NCBI GenBank assembly: GCA_938036665.1
Contig: CALHWR010000055.1
Location: 1 to 5,614, forward strand
Length of the DNA: 5,614 nucleotides
Source of the DNA: an uncultured Collinsella sp.
GTDB taxonomy: Bacteria; Actinomycetota; Coriobacteriia; Coriobacteriales; Coriobacteriaceae
Reading direction: 5' to 3'
The position numbers were made by a program, and so were the translations under genes. A model generated the notes under the pieces. That model searched no databases. It was not told the origin of the DNA and worked only from the letters and a program-made list of their open reading frames with translations. The stretch's first letter is position 1. Every line of letters begins with the position of its first letter. Below, in pieces: positions 1-5,614 of this stretch.

Positions 1-609
1 GCCGACTGCGGGGCCGACTTCATCAAGGTCGGTATCGGCGGCGGTTCCATCTGCATCACCCGCGAGACCAAGGGCATCGGCCGTGGCCAGGCCACCGCGC
101 TGATCGACGTCTGCCGCGCCCGTGACGAGTACTACGAGGAGACCGGTGTCTACGTGCCCGTGTGCTCCGACGGCGGCATCGTCTACGACTACCACATGAC
201 GCTCGCCCTTGCCATGGGCGCCGACTTTATGATGCTGGGCCGCTACTTCGCCCGCTTTGACGAGAGCCCGACCGAGCGCGTCAACGTGAACGGCCAGTAC
301 ATGAAGGAGTACTGGGGCGAGGGTTCTGCGCGTGCCCGCAACTGGCAGCGCTACGACCTGGGCGGCGCCGCGAAGCTCAGCTTCGTCGAGGGCGTCGACT
401 CCTACGTTCCCTACGCCGGCTCCCTCAAGGACGGCGTGGGCGGCACACTCTACAAGGTCAAGTCCACGATGTGCAACTGCGGCGCCCTCTCGATCCCCGA
501 GCTCCAGGAAAAGGCACGTCTGACCCTGGTCAGCTCCACCTCCATCGTCGAAGGCGGCGCCCACGACGTTGTCGTAAAGGACTCCCAGCAGTCCGTATCT
601 TATCGATAA
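1..609 (+). CDS. guaB: IMP dehydrogenase, C-terminal part (5' end outside window)
   Basis: IMP dehydrogenase oxidises IMP to XMP with NAD+, the committed step of GTP synthesis, in the cytosol. The open frame runs from base 1 to the TAA at 607-609 and gives the last 202 residues; the N-terminal half, with any CBS domains, lies upstream. Seen directly: the active-site loop [12 protein letters not shown], with the catalytic Cys at fragment residue 18 (nt 52-54); the IMP-binding SDGG at 56-59; the [12 protein letters not shown] phosphate-site segment; YWGEGS in place of the usual YRGMGS; the flap Arg-Tyr pair in WQRYDLG (R117-Y118, nt 349-354), which activates water in the hydrolysis step; and [11 protein letters not shown], equivalent to EGVEGRVPYKG. 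These deviations mark a divergent IMPDH clade that I recall from Clostridia and Coriobacteriia, but all key catalytic residues are present. The alternative, GMP reductase, is unlikely because the flap Arg-Tyr is retained. The next gene is 370 bases away, so this is probably the end of its transcription unit. Confidence 0.93.
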   Translation, partial: ADCGADFIKVGIGGGSICITRETKGIGRGQATALIDVCRARDEYYEETGVYVPVCSDGGIVYDYHMTLALAMGADFMMLGRYFARFDESPTERVNVNGQYMKEYWGEGSARARNWQRYDLGGAAKLSFVEGVDSYVPYAGSLKDGVGGTLYKVKSTMCNCGALSIPELQEKARLTLVSSTSIVEGGAHDVVVKDSQQSVSYR

Positions 610-611
610 GC

Positions 612-711
612 GGCTTTCCCAAGCACCGCACCTTGCCGTTCAAACCGTCGCTCGCGTACCAAAGTACGCGTCGCTCCTCTTTCACGGCAATCTGCGGCAC
701 TTGGAAAACCC
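612..711. repeat. ~100-base imperfect palindrome just after guaB
   Basis: Two ~48-base arms (612-659 and 664-711) can fold on each other around the loop CAAA (660-663). Paired blocks seen are: CGCGTAC 653-659 with GTACGCG 664-670 (7 perfect pairs); TTGCCGT 633-639 with ACGGCAA 684-690 (7 perfect); 619-630 with 693-704 (10 of 12 pairs); and the outer GG.TTTCC block with GGAAAACC. The short TCGCT word also recurs in direct orientation in both arms. It starts two bases after the guaB stop codon and has no T-tract, so it does not look like a simple intrinsic terminator. It resembles the mosaic-hairpin form of dispersed extragenic palindromes (REP/BIME-like), but copy number cannot be judged from one window. 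A role in protecting the guaB mRNA 3' end is possible. Confidence 0.6.
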
Positions 712-730
712 GTTCGTTCTAGAACGGGTT
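707..730. repeat. Small perfect inverted repeat (9-bp stem)
   Basis: AACCCGTTC (707-715) and GAACGGGTT (722-730) are perfect reverse complements around a 6-base loop, and the centre contains the palindrome GTTCTAGAAC (716-725). It abuts the larger palindrome at 612-711 and overlaps its last bases. No U-run follows on the + strand, so it is not a convincing terminator. Another short perfect hairpin follows, with a 6-bp stem: GGTTGA (740-745) and TCAACC (749-754) around a 3-base loop. Function unknown; these may be flanking parts of the same dispersed repeat or protein-binding dyads. Confidence 0.5.
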
Positions 731-768
731 GCACATAAAGGTTGAGTATCAACCACGTTATTTAGATA

Positions 769-812
769 AAGCGAGATGCCTGCAAGTCGCAGACATCTCG
801 CTTGTTGTATTT
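769..812 (+). terminator. Probable intrinsic terminator downstream of guaB
   Basis: AAGCGAGATG (769-778) pairs perfectly with CATCTCGCTT (794-803). The stem continues inside, after a single C/A mismatch, with CTGC (780-783) and GCAG (789-792), closing a 5-base loop AAGTC. The 3' arm runs into a T-rich stretch, TTGTTGTATTT (802-812). A 14-pair stem followed by a broken T-tract fits a Rho-independent terminator for guaB. The tail is interrupted by G and A, so efficiency may be modest. The stem start is ~160 bases after the guaB stop codon, which is rather far. Confidence 0.6.
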
Positions 813-820
813 GCTATCAT
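790..820 (+). promoter_or_regulatory. Possible extended -10 promoter for leuS
   Basis: TGC-TATCAT (812-820) fits an extended -10 (TGn plus a 4-5/6 match to TATAAT). A weak -35-like CAGACA (790-795) lies 19 bases upstream, inside the 3' part of the guaB terminator stem. This is the most promoter-like site between the terminator and leuS and would put the start near 827, so the whole long hairpin at 838-956 would be in the leuS 5' UTR. The -35 is poor and its spacing is long, so this is tentative. Confidence 0.3.
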
Positions 821-837
821 CAGTCAAGTTAACCTTA

Positions 838-956
838 GGGTCGGGCGGCTTAGCTTTGTTCGCTACAAGTTCCGCACGCAAAGAAGAGCACTTAATGTGC
901 TCTTCGTCTTGCGCAGGACTGTCCGCAGTAGCGAATAAAGCTAAGCCGACCGACCC
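838..956. repeat. Near-perfect long hairpin in the leuS leader
   Basis: The outer arms 838-866 and 928-956 pair over 29 positions, with 27 Watson-Crick pairs, one G-T wobble (858/936) and one mismatch (845/949). The inner part also folds: CGCAA (877-881) with TTGCG (909-913), and GAAGAGCAC (883-891) with GTGCTCTTC (897-905), closing the 5-base loop TTAAT. A TCC/GGA block sits between. Almost the whole 119 bases therefore form one rod. It ends 11 bases before the leuS Shine-Dalgarno sequence. Weak further complementarity (TTAA at 829-832, TTAA at 966-969) flanks it. There is no T-tract, so it is not an intrinsic terminator. It could be a structured leader RNA, an mRNA-stability element, or a small non-coding mobile element (MITE-like). 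I recognise no Rfam family. Confidence 0.7.
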
Positions 957-967
957 CATTAAAGATT

Positions 968-974
968 AAAGGAG
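968..974 (+). promoter_or_regulatory. leuS ribosome binding site
   Basis: AAAGGAG lies 5 bases before the ATG at 980, a strong Shine-Dalgarno match that fixes the leuS start. It lies just outside the 838-956 hairpin, so the rod as drawn leaves the ribosome site exposed. Confidence 0.8.
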
Positions 975-979
975 CTGAT

Positions 980-3556
980 ATGTGCGATTGCACAGATCAT
1001 AAGGATGAGATCCCTGCCTACGACGCGCAGGCCATTGAGTCCAAGTGGATGAAGGCCTGGGAGGACTCCAACCTCTTTGCCGTCGACACCGACGCCAGCA
1101 AGCCCAAGAAGTACGTGCTCGAGATGTTCCCGTATCCGTCGGGCGACCTGCACATGGGCCACGCGCGCAACTATACCATCGGCGATGCCATGGCCCGTCA
1201 GGCCCGCATGCGCGGCTACGATGTGCTGCACCCCATCGGCTTTGACGCCTTTGGCCTGCCCGCTGAGAACGCTGCCATTAAGCACAACACGCAGGCTGCC
1301 GCCTGGACGTATAAGAACATGGACCAGGCGCTCGCCACGATGAGGCGCATGGGCTTCTCCTACGACCTGGATCGCACCGTTAAGACCTGCAGCCCCGACT
1401 ACTATCGCTGGGGTCAGTGGATCTTTGAGAAGATGTGGGAAAAGGGCCTGGTCTATCGTAAGAAGAATCCGGTTAACTGGTGCCCCACCTGCAAGACCGT
1501 TTTGGCTAACGAGCAGGTGACCGAGGGCAAGTGCTGGCGTTGCGGCACCGAGCCCGAGAAGCGCGATCTTGAGCAGTGGTACTACAAGATTACCGAGTAC
1601 TCCCAGGAGCTGCTCGATGACCTGGAGAAGCTCCCTGGCTGGCCCGAGCGCGTCAAGCAGATGCAGGCCAACTGGATCGGCCGCTCCGAGGGTGCCGAGG
1701 TCGACTTTACCCTGTGCGACGCCGATGGCGAGCCCATCGAGGGCGACGAGGGCAAGATCACCGTCTTTACCACGCGCGCCGACACGCTCTTTGGCGTCTC
1801 CTTCTTTGTCCTGGCTCCCGAGTACGCCCGTCTGCACGAGCTCGTCGAGGGCACGGAGTACGAGGCGGCCGTCACCAAGATCGTTGAGGACTCCAAGCAC
1901 ATTTCTGCCGTCGAGCGTGCCCAGGGTACTCTCGAGAAGCACGGTGCCTTTACCGGCCGCTACGTGGTGAACCCCGTTAACGGCGAAAAGGTCCCCGTGT
2001 GGGTTGCCGACTACGTTGTGGCCGACTACGGCACCGGCGCCGTCATGGCCGTTCCCTGCGGCGACCAGCGCGACTTTGAGTTCGCACGCAAGTATGATCT
2101 GCCGATCGTGCCGATCATCCTGGACGATGACGACCGCGCAGCCGTCGAGGCCAGCGGCGAGACCATCGATACCTTCCATGCCGAGACCGTCGACTGGGAT
2201 TGCGCCCATGCTGCCGAGGGCACGCTGGTCCAGTCGGGCAAGTACACCGGCATGCGCGGCGGTAAGCACTCCGAGGGCGAGTCTGCCATCGTGGCTGACC
2301 TCGAGGCCATGGGCTGCGGTCGTCGTAAGGTCGAGTTCCGTCTGCGCGACTGGCTCATTTCCCGCCAGCGCTATTGGGGCAACCCCATCCCGGCCATCCA
2401 CTGCGAGCACTGCGGCATCGTGCCCGTGCCCGAGGATCAGCTGCCGGTGACGCTGCCCGAGAACCTGGACCTGGGTGCCGGCGAGACGCTTGCCGAGTGC
2501 AAGGACTTCTACGAGACCACCTGCCCGGTCTGCGGCCGCCCGGCCAAGCGCGAGACCGATACCATGGACACCTTTACCTGCTCCAGCTGGTATTACCTGC
2601 GCTATACCGACCCGCACAACACCGAGCTGCCCTTCTCCCGCGAAGCCGCCGACCGTTGGATGCCTGTCGATAACTACATCGGCGGCATCGAGCATGCCAT
2701 CCTGCACCTGCTCTACAGCCGCTTCTTTACCAAGGCGCTGCGCGACCTGGGCCTGCTGAGCGTGGACGAGCCCTTCACCAACCTGCTGTGCCAGGGCATG
2801 GTTAAGGACGAGAACGGCGACACCATGTCCAAGTCCAAGGGCAATGTCGTGCCCCCGAGCTCGGTCATCGAGCCCTACGGCGCCGACACCATGCGTCTGG
2901 CGATCCTGTTTATCGCCCCGCCCGAGAAGGACTTCGACTGGGATCCCAAGGCCGTTGAGGGCGCCAGCCGCTTCATCAAGCGCGCCTGGCGTATCGTTTG
3001 GCAGCTCGTCCAGTCCGGCGACGCCAACGTGGCCTTCGACAAGTCCGCGCTCGACGAGGTTGCGATGAAGCTCTATCGCGAGCGTCACCGGACCATCGCC
3101 AAGTGCACCGAGGACTTCGATCGCGGTCAGTTCAACACCGCCATCTCGGCCGTCATGGAACTCGTCAATGCCGCGAGTGCCTACCTCAATGCTACTGAGG
3201 GCGCTTCCCGTGACAAGGCGCTGTGCTACGGCGTGGCCAAGGATATCGTAAGCGTCCTTGCCCCCATCTGCCCGTTCTGGGCCGATGAACTGTGGCATGA
3301 GGCACTCGGCTGCGAGGGCAACGCCTACACCGCCGCCTGGCCCGAGTTCGACCTGGCCGAGTCCATCGAGGACACGGTGCAGATCGTCGTACAGGTGCTC
3401 GGCAAGGTCCGTGGCCGCATCGACGTCGCCCGCGACGCCTCCAACGAGGAGATGCAGGCTGCCGCCGAGGCCGCCGTCGCCAAGTGGACCGAGGGCAAGA
3501 CCGTCGTCAAGGCCATCTGCGTGCCCGGCAAGCTTGTCAACCTTGTGGTCAAGTAA
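980..3556 (+). CDS. leuS: Leucyl-tRNA synthetase
   Basis: This cytosolic class Ia enzyme attaches leucine to tRNA-Leu using ATP, with post-transfer editing of mischarged norvaline or isoleucine. It is 858 aa, essentially full bacterial LeuRS length (E. coli is 860). Seen in order: the HIGH-type signature HMGH at residues 58-61 in [14 protein letters not shown]; a four-Cys zinc module (C168, C171, C185, C188); the CP1 editing domain at about 225-420 with TTRADTLFG (from T264) and GTGAVMAVP followed by D362 of the GDQRD motif; the catalytic core [16 protein letters not shown]; a second four-Cys module (C475, C478, C515, C518); [16 protein letters not shown]; the KMSKS loop as T-MSKS (MSKS 616-619), keeping the essential second Lys; and a C-terminal anticodon/tRNA-binding region ending in a [15 protein letters not shown] domain. 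The start is supported by AAAGGAG five bases upstream. It stands alone, between a terminator-like hairpin and a strong terminator, so it is probably monocistronic. No T-box was seen in its leader. Confidence 0.98.
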   Translation: MCDCTDHKDEIPAYDAQAIESKWMKAWEDSNLFAVDTDASKPKKYVLEMFPYPSGDLHMGHARNYTIGDAMARQARMRGYDVLHPIGFDAFGLPAENAAIKHNTQAAAWTYKNMDQALATMRRMGFSYDLDRTVKTCSPDYYRWGQWIFEKMWEKGLVYRKKNPVNWCPTCKTVLANEQVTEGKCWRCGTEPEKRDLEQWYYKITEYSQELLDDLEKLPGWPERVKQMQANWIGRSEGAEVDFTLCDADGEPIEGDEGKITVFTTRADTLFGVSFFVLAPEYARLHELVEGTEYEAAVTKIVEDSKHISAVERAQGTLEKHGAFTGRYVVNPVNGEKVPVWVADYVVADYGTGAVMAVPCGDQRDFEFARKYDLPIVPIILDDDDRAAVEASGETIDTFHAETVDWDCAHAAEGTLVQSGKYTGMRGGKHSEGESAIVADLEAMGCGRRKVEFRLRDWLISRQRYWGNPIPAIHCEHCGIVPVPEDQLPVTLPENLDLGAGETLAECKDFYETTCPVCGRPAKRETDTMDTFTCSSWYYLRYTDPHNTELPFSREAADRWMPVDNYIGGIEHAILHLLYSRFFTKALRDLGLLSVDEPFTNLLCQGMVKDENGDTMSKSKGNVVPPSSVIEPYGADTMRLAILFIAPPEKDFDWDPKAVEGASRFIKRAWRIVWQLVQSGDANVAFDKSALDEVAMKLYRERHRTIAKCTEDFDRGQFNTAISAVMELVNAASAYLNATEGASRDKALCYGVAKDIVSVLAPICPFWADELWHEALGCEGNAYTAAWPEFDLAESIEDTVQIVVQVLGKVRGRIDVARDASNEEMQAAAEAAVAKWTEGKTVVKAICVPGKLVNLVVK

Positions 3557-3585
3557 ACGTCGCACGCATAGCTGATGCTTCTAAG

Positions 3586-3625
3586 ACGAGGGGCGATCCG
3601 GCTGGGTCGTCCCTCGTTTTGTTTT
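3586..3625 (+). terminator. Intrinsic terminator of leuS
   Basis: A 14-pair stem (3586-3599 with 3604-3617, two G-U wobbles, no mismatches) closes the 4-base loop GGCT and runs directly into TTTTGTTTT (3617-3625). It starts 30 bases after the leuS stop codon. This is a textbook Rho-independent terminator separating leuS from rimP-nusA. Confidence 0.93.
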
Positions 3626-3707
3626 GCCTGCCCAAAGCGCCCGCGGTCAATTGTTCTATTCTTGTGGAGAACCTGTGCGCACGCTGACCTGCAGATTCGT
3701 ACTGTGC

Positions 3708-3736
3708 TTGCACGTTTCCGCAGCTATTGGTATAGT
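3708..3736 (+). promoter_or_regulatory. Promoter of the rimP-nusA operon
   Basis: TTGCAC (3708-3713) and TATAGT (3731-3736) are separated by exactly 17 bases. The -10 matches the consensus at 5 of 6 positions and is preceded by TGG, making it an extended -10. The -35 keeps the TTG core. Transcription would start around 3743, at the dyad TTTGC-TT-GCAAA (3736-3747), leaving a leader of about 72 bases before the rimP ATG. It is the best sigma-70-type promoter in the window. Confidence 0.75.
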
Positions 3737-3762
3737 TTGCTTGCAAATGAAGTTGTAATTGA

Positions 3763-3794
3763 AAGAAGTGGGGTTTCGGCCCCGCTTCTTTTTT
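3763..3794 (+). terminator. Intrinsic terminator inside the rimP leader (probable attenuator)
   Basis: AAGAAGTGGGG (3763-3773) pairs with CCCCGCTTCTT (3780-3790) with one U-G wobble and a 6-base loop TTTCGG. The T-run 3789-3794 follows at once. It lies about 20-50 bases downstream of the predicted start site and 20 bases upstream of the rimP start codon. leuS already has its own terminator ~170 bases upstream, so this one is best read as a control point for the rimP-nusA operon. In Bacillus subtilis, NusA represses its own operon by stimulating termination in the leader; a similar loop here is inference. No mutually exclusive antiterminator stem was obvious. Confidence 0.85.
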
Positions 3795-3814
3795 GTATGG
3801 ATGGAGGTGCCGCA

Positions 3815-4309
3815 ATGGTCAAGACCAAGACCGAGCAGGCGATTATCGACGCGCTCGAGGCCGTCGCTCCCCAGTACGATGTCGACATCGTCGACGTCGA
3901 GCTCGTGGGTGCCACCAAGGCCCCCTGCGTGCGCGTGCGTATCGAGGGTGCCGAGGGTCAGAGCCTGTCGCTCAACGACGTCACGGCCAACACCAAGTGG
4001 GTCGGCGATGTGATTGAGGAGCTCGACCCCATCTCTTTGAGCTACACGCTCGAGGTGTCGAGCCCGGGCATGGCGCGCCCGCTGCGCCGTCCGCGCGACT
4101 TTGCCCGCTTTGTGGGCGAGGACTGCGAGCTCACCTCCACCGCCACCGAGGGCCGTCGTAAGTACACCGGCAAGATTGCCGCCGCGACCGAGACGAACGT
4201 GACCCTCGAGCTCGAGGACGGCGAGTCCGTTACCCTCGATTTCTCTGATGTTAAAAAGTGCAAGTTGAAGCCCACCTACGACTTCAAGCCCGCGAAGGAA
4301 GGAAAGTAA
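3815..4309 (+). CDS. rimP: Ribosome maturation factor RimP
   Basis: RimP binds the small ribosomal subunit during assembly and assists late maturation of the 30S 3' (head) region in the cytosol. The product is 164 aa, within the usual 140-180. The N-terminal alpha/beta domain (about 1-80) includes DIVDVELVG...VRVRIEG, and the family signature LEVSSPGMARPL spans residues 79-90. The C-terminal SH3-like beta barrel (about 92-160) begins with DFARFVG and contains YTGKIAAATETNVTLEL and the closing VTLDFSDVKKCKL. I chose the ATG at 3815 because GGAGG (3803-3807) lies 7 bases upstream. An in-frame ATG at 3797 has this site downstream of it and sits beside the terminator, and a longer open frame from 3575 would read through the promoter and terminator. 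nusA follows after one base, so the two are cotranscribed and probably translationally coupled. Confidence 0.96.
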   Translation: MVKTKTEQAIIDALEAVAPQYDVDIVDVELVGATKAPCVRVRIEGAEGQSLSLNDVTANTKWVGDVIEELDPISLSYTLEVSSPGMARPLRRPRDFARFVGEDCELTSTATEGRRKYTGKIAAATETNVTLELEDGESVTLDFSDVKKCKLKPTYDFKPAKEGK

Positions 4310-4310
4310 G

Positions 4311-5614
4311 ATGGCAGCATCCGACATGATGTCCGCCCTGATGGAGCTTTGCCAGGAGAAGCACATCGACCAGCTCTACCTGATCGACCGCCTGGAGCAG
4401 TCGCTCGCCAAGAGCTATGCCGAGATCCTGCATCTTGAGTGGGGCGCTAAGGTGACCATCGACCGCACCACCGGCAAGATCTACGTCTACCGCCTGGAGC
4501 CGATCGACGATTCCATGGACGAGGAGGGCAACTTCACCGAGTTCGAGGAGATCGACGTCACCCCCAAGAATACGAGCCGCATCGCTGCCCAGCACGCCAA
4601 GGCCGAGATCAACGCCATCGTGCGTAACTCCGCCCGCGAGCAGATCTACGAGGAGTTCTCCGGCCGCATCGGTGACCTCATCAGCGGTACCGTGCTGCAG
4701 TCCACGCCCGACTTCACGATCGTCAAGATTCGCGAGGGCGTCGAGGCCGAGCTGCCGCACTTCGATCAGCGTCGTTACGAGAACGAGCGCAACGAGCGTC
4801 CGATGGGCGAGCGCTACCTGCACAACCAGCACATCAAGGCCGTGATCATCGACGTTCGCGACCCCAACTCCAACCTGCAGCCGGTTCGTGGCGAGCACAG
4901 CCGTCCGCCGATTGTCATCTCCCGTACCCACCCCGAGCTCATGCGTCGTCTGTTTGAGCAGGAGGTGCCCGAGATCTATGAGGGCACCGTCCAGATTAAG
5001 TCGATCGCCCGCGAGCCCGGCCAGCGCTCCAAGGTCGCCGTCCACTCGCTCGACGACCGTCTGGATCCCGTGGGCGCCTGCGTGGGCGTGCGCGGTTCGC
5101 GCATCCAGAACATCGTGCAGGAACTGCGCGGCGAACGCATCGACATCGTGGTCTGGAGCCCCGATATCGCCACCTACGCCCGCAACGCCCTGGCCCCGGC
5201 CATGGTCTCCCGCATCGTGGTGGACGAAGAAGAGAACCTGCTGGAAGTCATCGTGCCCGATGACCAGCTGACCAACGCCATCGGCCGCAAGGGCCAGAAC
5301 GTCAAGCTGGCTGCCCGCCTGCTGGGCTGGAAGGTCGATATCTTCACCGAGACCCGCTACAACGAGGCCAATGCCATCGGCCACGGTCTGGAGCAGGTGG
5401 CCAGCGTGGCCGAAGTCTCCATGAACCAGCTGCTGGAAGCGGGCTACACCTCGCTGGACCTGCTGCGTCAGGCCACTGACGAGGAACTGTCCGACAAGCT
5501 GGCCATCTCGGACAGCCGCATCGCCGACCTGCGTTCGGCCATCAACTTCCTGGCCCCCGTGGCCGAGCCCGAACCCCGGGCCGCTGAGGAAGAAACGACC
5601 GACGCCGGCAACGG
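4311..5614 (+). CDS. nusA: Transcription termination/antitermination factor NusA (3' end outside window)
   Basis: NusA binds RNA polymerase and nascent RNA, promotes pausing and intrinsic termination, and takes part in rRNA antitermination. The frame is open from the ATG at 4311 to the window end (434 residues, no stop). GGAAGGAA (4297-4304) inside the rimP end is the ribosome site. Domains: N-terminal polymerase-binding domain about 1-120; S1 about 121-207, with a longer than usual loop (about 185-200); KH1 about 215-285, with [10 protein letters not shown] (255-264); KH2 about 290-348, with IGRKGQN (324-330); then an extension with an acidic-repeat-like helical domain (about 355-415) and a Pro/Glu-rich tail. 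Gram-positive NusA normally stops soon after KH2. Glu codons are 29/29 GAG up to residue 270 and 11/18 GAA after it, so the 3' part looks foreign to the 5' part. The identity as NusA is certain; the integrity of this copy as one natural gene is not. Confidence 0.95.
   Translation, partial: MAASDMMSALMELCQEKHIDQLYLIDRLEQSLAKSYAEILHLEWGAKVTIDRTTGKIYVYRLEPIDDSMDEEGNFTEFEEIDVTPKNTSRIAAQHAKAEINAIVRNSAREQIYEEFSGRIGDLISGTVLQSTPDFTIVKIREGVEAELPHFDQRRYENERNERPMGERYLHNQHIKAVIIDVRDPNSNLQPVRGEHSRPPIVISRTHPELMRRLFEQEVPEIYEGTVQIKSIAREPGQRSKVAVHSLDDRLDPVGACVGVRGSRIQNIVQELRGERIDIVVWSPDIATYARNALAPAMVSRIVVDEEENLLEVIVPDDQLTNAIGRKGQNVKLAARLLGWKVDIFTETRYNEANAIGHGLEQVASVAEVSMNQLLEAGYTSLDLLRQATDEELSDKLAISDSRIADLRSAINFLAPVAEPEPRAAEEETTDAGN
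5016..5121. other. Putative mosaic junction inside nusA
   Basis: The last GAG-type glutamate codon before the change is at 5013-5015 and the first GAA codon is at 5121-5123, so the composition switch lies between them. The interval encodes the most conserved stretch of Nus[12 protein letters not shown] (KH1), which is where either homologous recombination or an assembler could join two different nusA genes without breaking the frame. The exact point cannot be fixed from this sequence alone. Confidence 0.5.

Noticed and set aside
729..959. Small open frames in the guaB-leuS intergenic region (729-938 on +, 762-959 on -)
   Set aside because: They run through palindromic DNA, lack ribosome sites and encode no recognisable protein.
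820..979. T-box riboswitch ahead of leuS
   Set aside because: The TGGNACCGCG-type T-box sequence and a terminator/antiterminator pair are absent; only a single long hairpin without T-tract is present.
959..3565. An 868-codon open frame on the minus strand opposite leuS
   Set aside because: It mirrors leuS codon by codon. High GC at third positions removes antisense stops, and the protein is a low-complexity Gly/Leu/Val/His-rich string with no recognisable domain or ribosome site.
3626..3707. A gene or RNA between the leuS terminator and the rimP promoter
   Set aside because: About 80 bases with only a short GTGCGCAC palindrome; no start/ribosome site or convincing RNA fold was seen.
3575..3814. 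N-terminal extension of RimP from an upstream start
   Set aside because: It would cross the leuS terminator, the promoter and the leader terminator, and the added residues do not match RimP. The Shine-Dalgarno supports the ATG at 3815.
4284..5384. A 366-codon open frame on the minus strand opposite nusA, and similar ones opposite rimP (3656-4366)
   Set aside because: Same antisense effect of GC-rich codon usage; no domain, and the + strand genes are unambiguous.
1..5614. CRISPR array, tRNA, rRNA, insertion sequence, toxin-antitoxin or phage defence genes
   Set aside because: No tandem repeat-spacer pattern, cloverleaf, transposase or defence-type domain was visible; apart from the nusA 3' part and the palindromes, the window is ordinary housekeeping DNA.

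Overview
The window is a high-GC, housekeeping stretch of a bacterial chromosome. It suggests a gut-type Coriobacteriia (Actinomycetota), most plausibly Collinsella or a close relative. The grounds are strong GAG/CTG/CTC/AAG codon preference, the particular form of IMP dehydrogenase, and the style of the rimP-nusA operon. That assignment rests on recognising protein style, not on a database search. All genes are on the + strand.

Layout: (1) 1-609, the C-terminal 202 residues of IMP dehydrogenase (guaB), cut by the window start. (2) 610-979, a 370-base intergenic region that is unusually rich in DNA dyads. It holds a ~100-base imperfect palindrome directly after guaB, two small perfect hairpins, a terminator-like hairpin, a possible promoter, and a ~119-base near-perfect long hairpin ending just before the leuS ribosome binding site. 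(3) 980-3556, complete leucyl-tRNA synthetase (leuS, 858 aa), followed by a strong intrinsic terminator. (4) 3626-3814, the rimP leader: a well-formed promoter, then a second intrinsic terminator between that promoter and the rimP start codon, which is the layout of a transcription attenuator. (5) 3815-4309 rimP and 4311-5614 nusA (3'-truncated by the window), separated by one base and clearly an operon.

Functionally the window covers guanine nucleotide synthesis, leucine-tRNA charging, 30S ribosome maturation and transcription termination/antitermination. NusA is known in Bacillus subtilis to control its own operon by stimulating termination in the leader, so the terminator upstream of rimP has an obvious candidate regulator encoded two genes downstream.

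The most unusual observation is in nusA. From about position 5070-5120 (the conserved KH1 GACVG..G motif) to the window end, codon choice changes abruptly. Glutamate goes from 29/29 GAG to 11/18 GAA, and leucine from mixed CTG/CTC/CTT to 18/18 CTG. The encoded C-terminus carries an acidic-repeat-like helical domain more typical of Proteobacteria than of Gram-positive NusA. Either nusA is a genuine interphylum mosaic, or the sequence is an assembly chimera joined at a conserved site; the sequence alone cannot decide. No CRISPR, tRNA, rRNA, insertion sequence or phage gene was seen.
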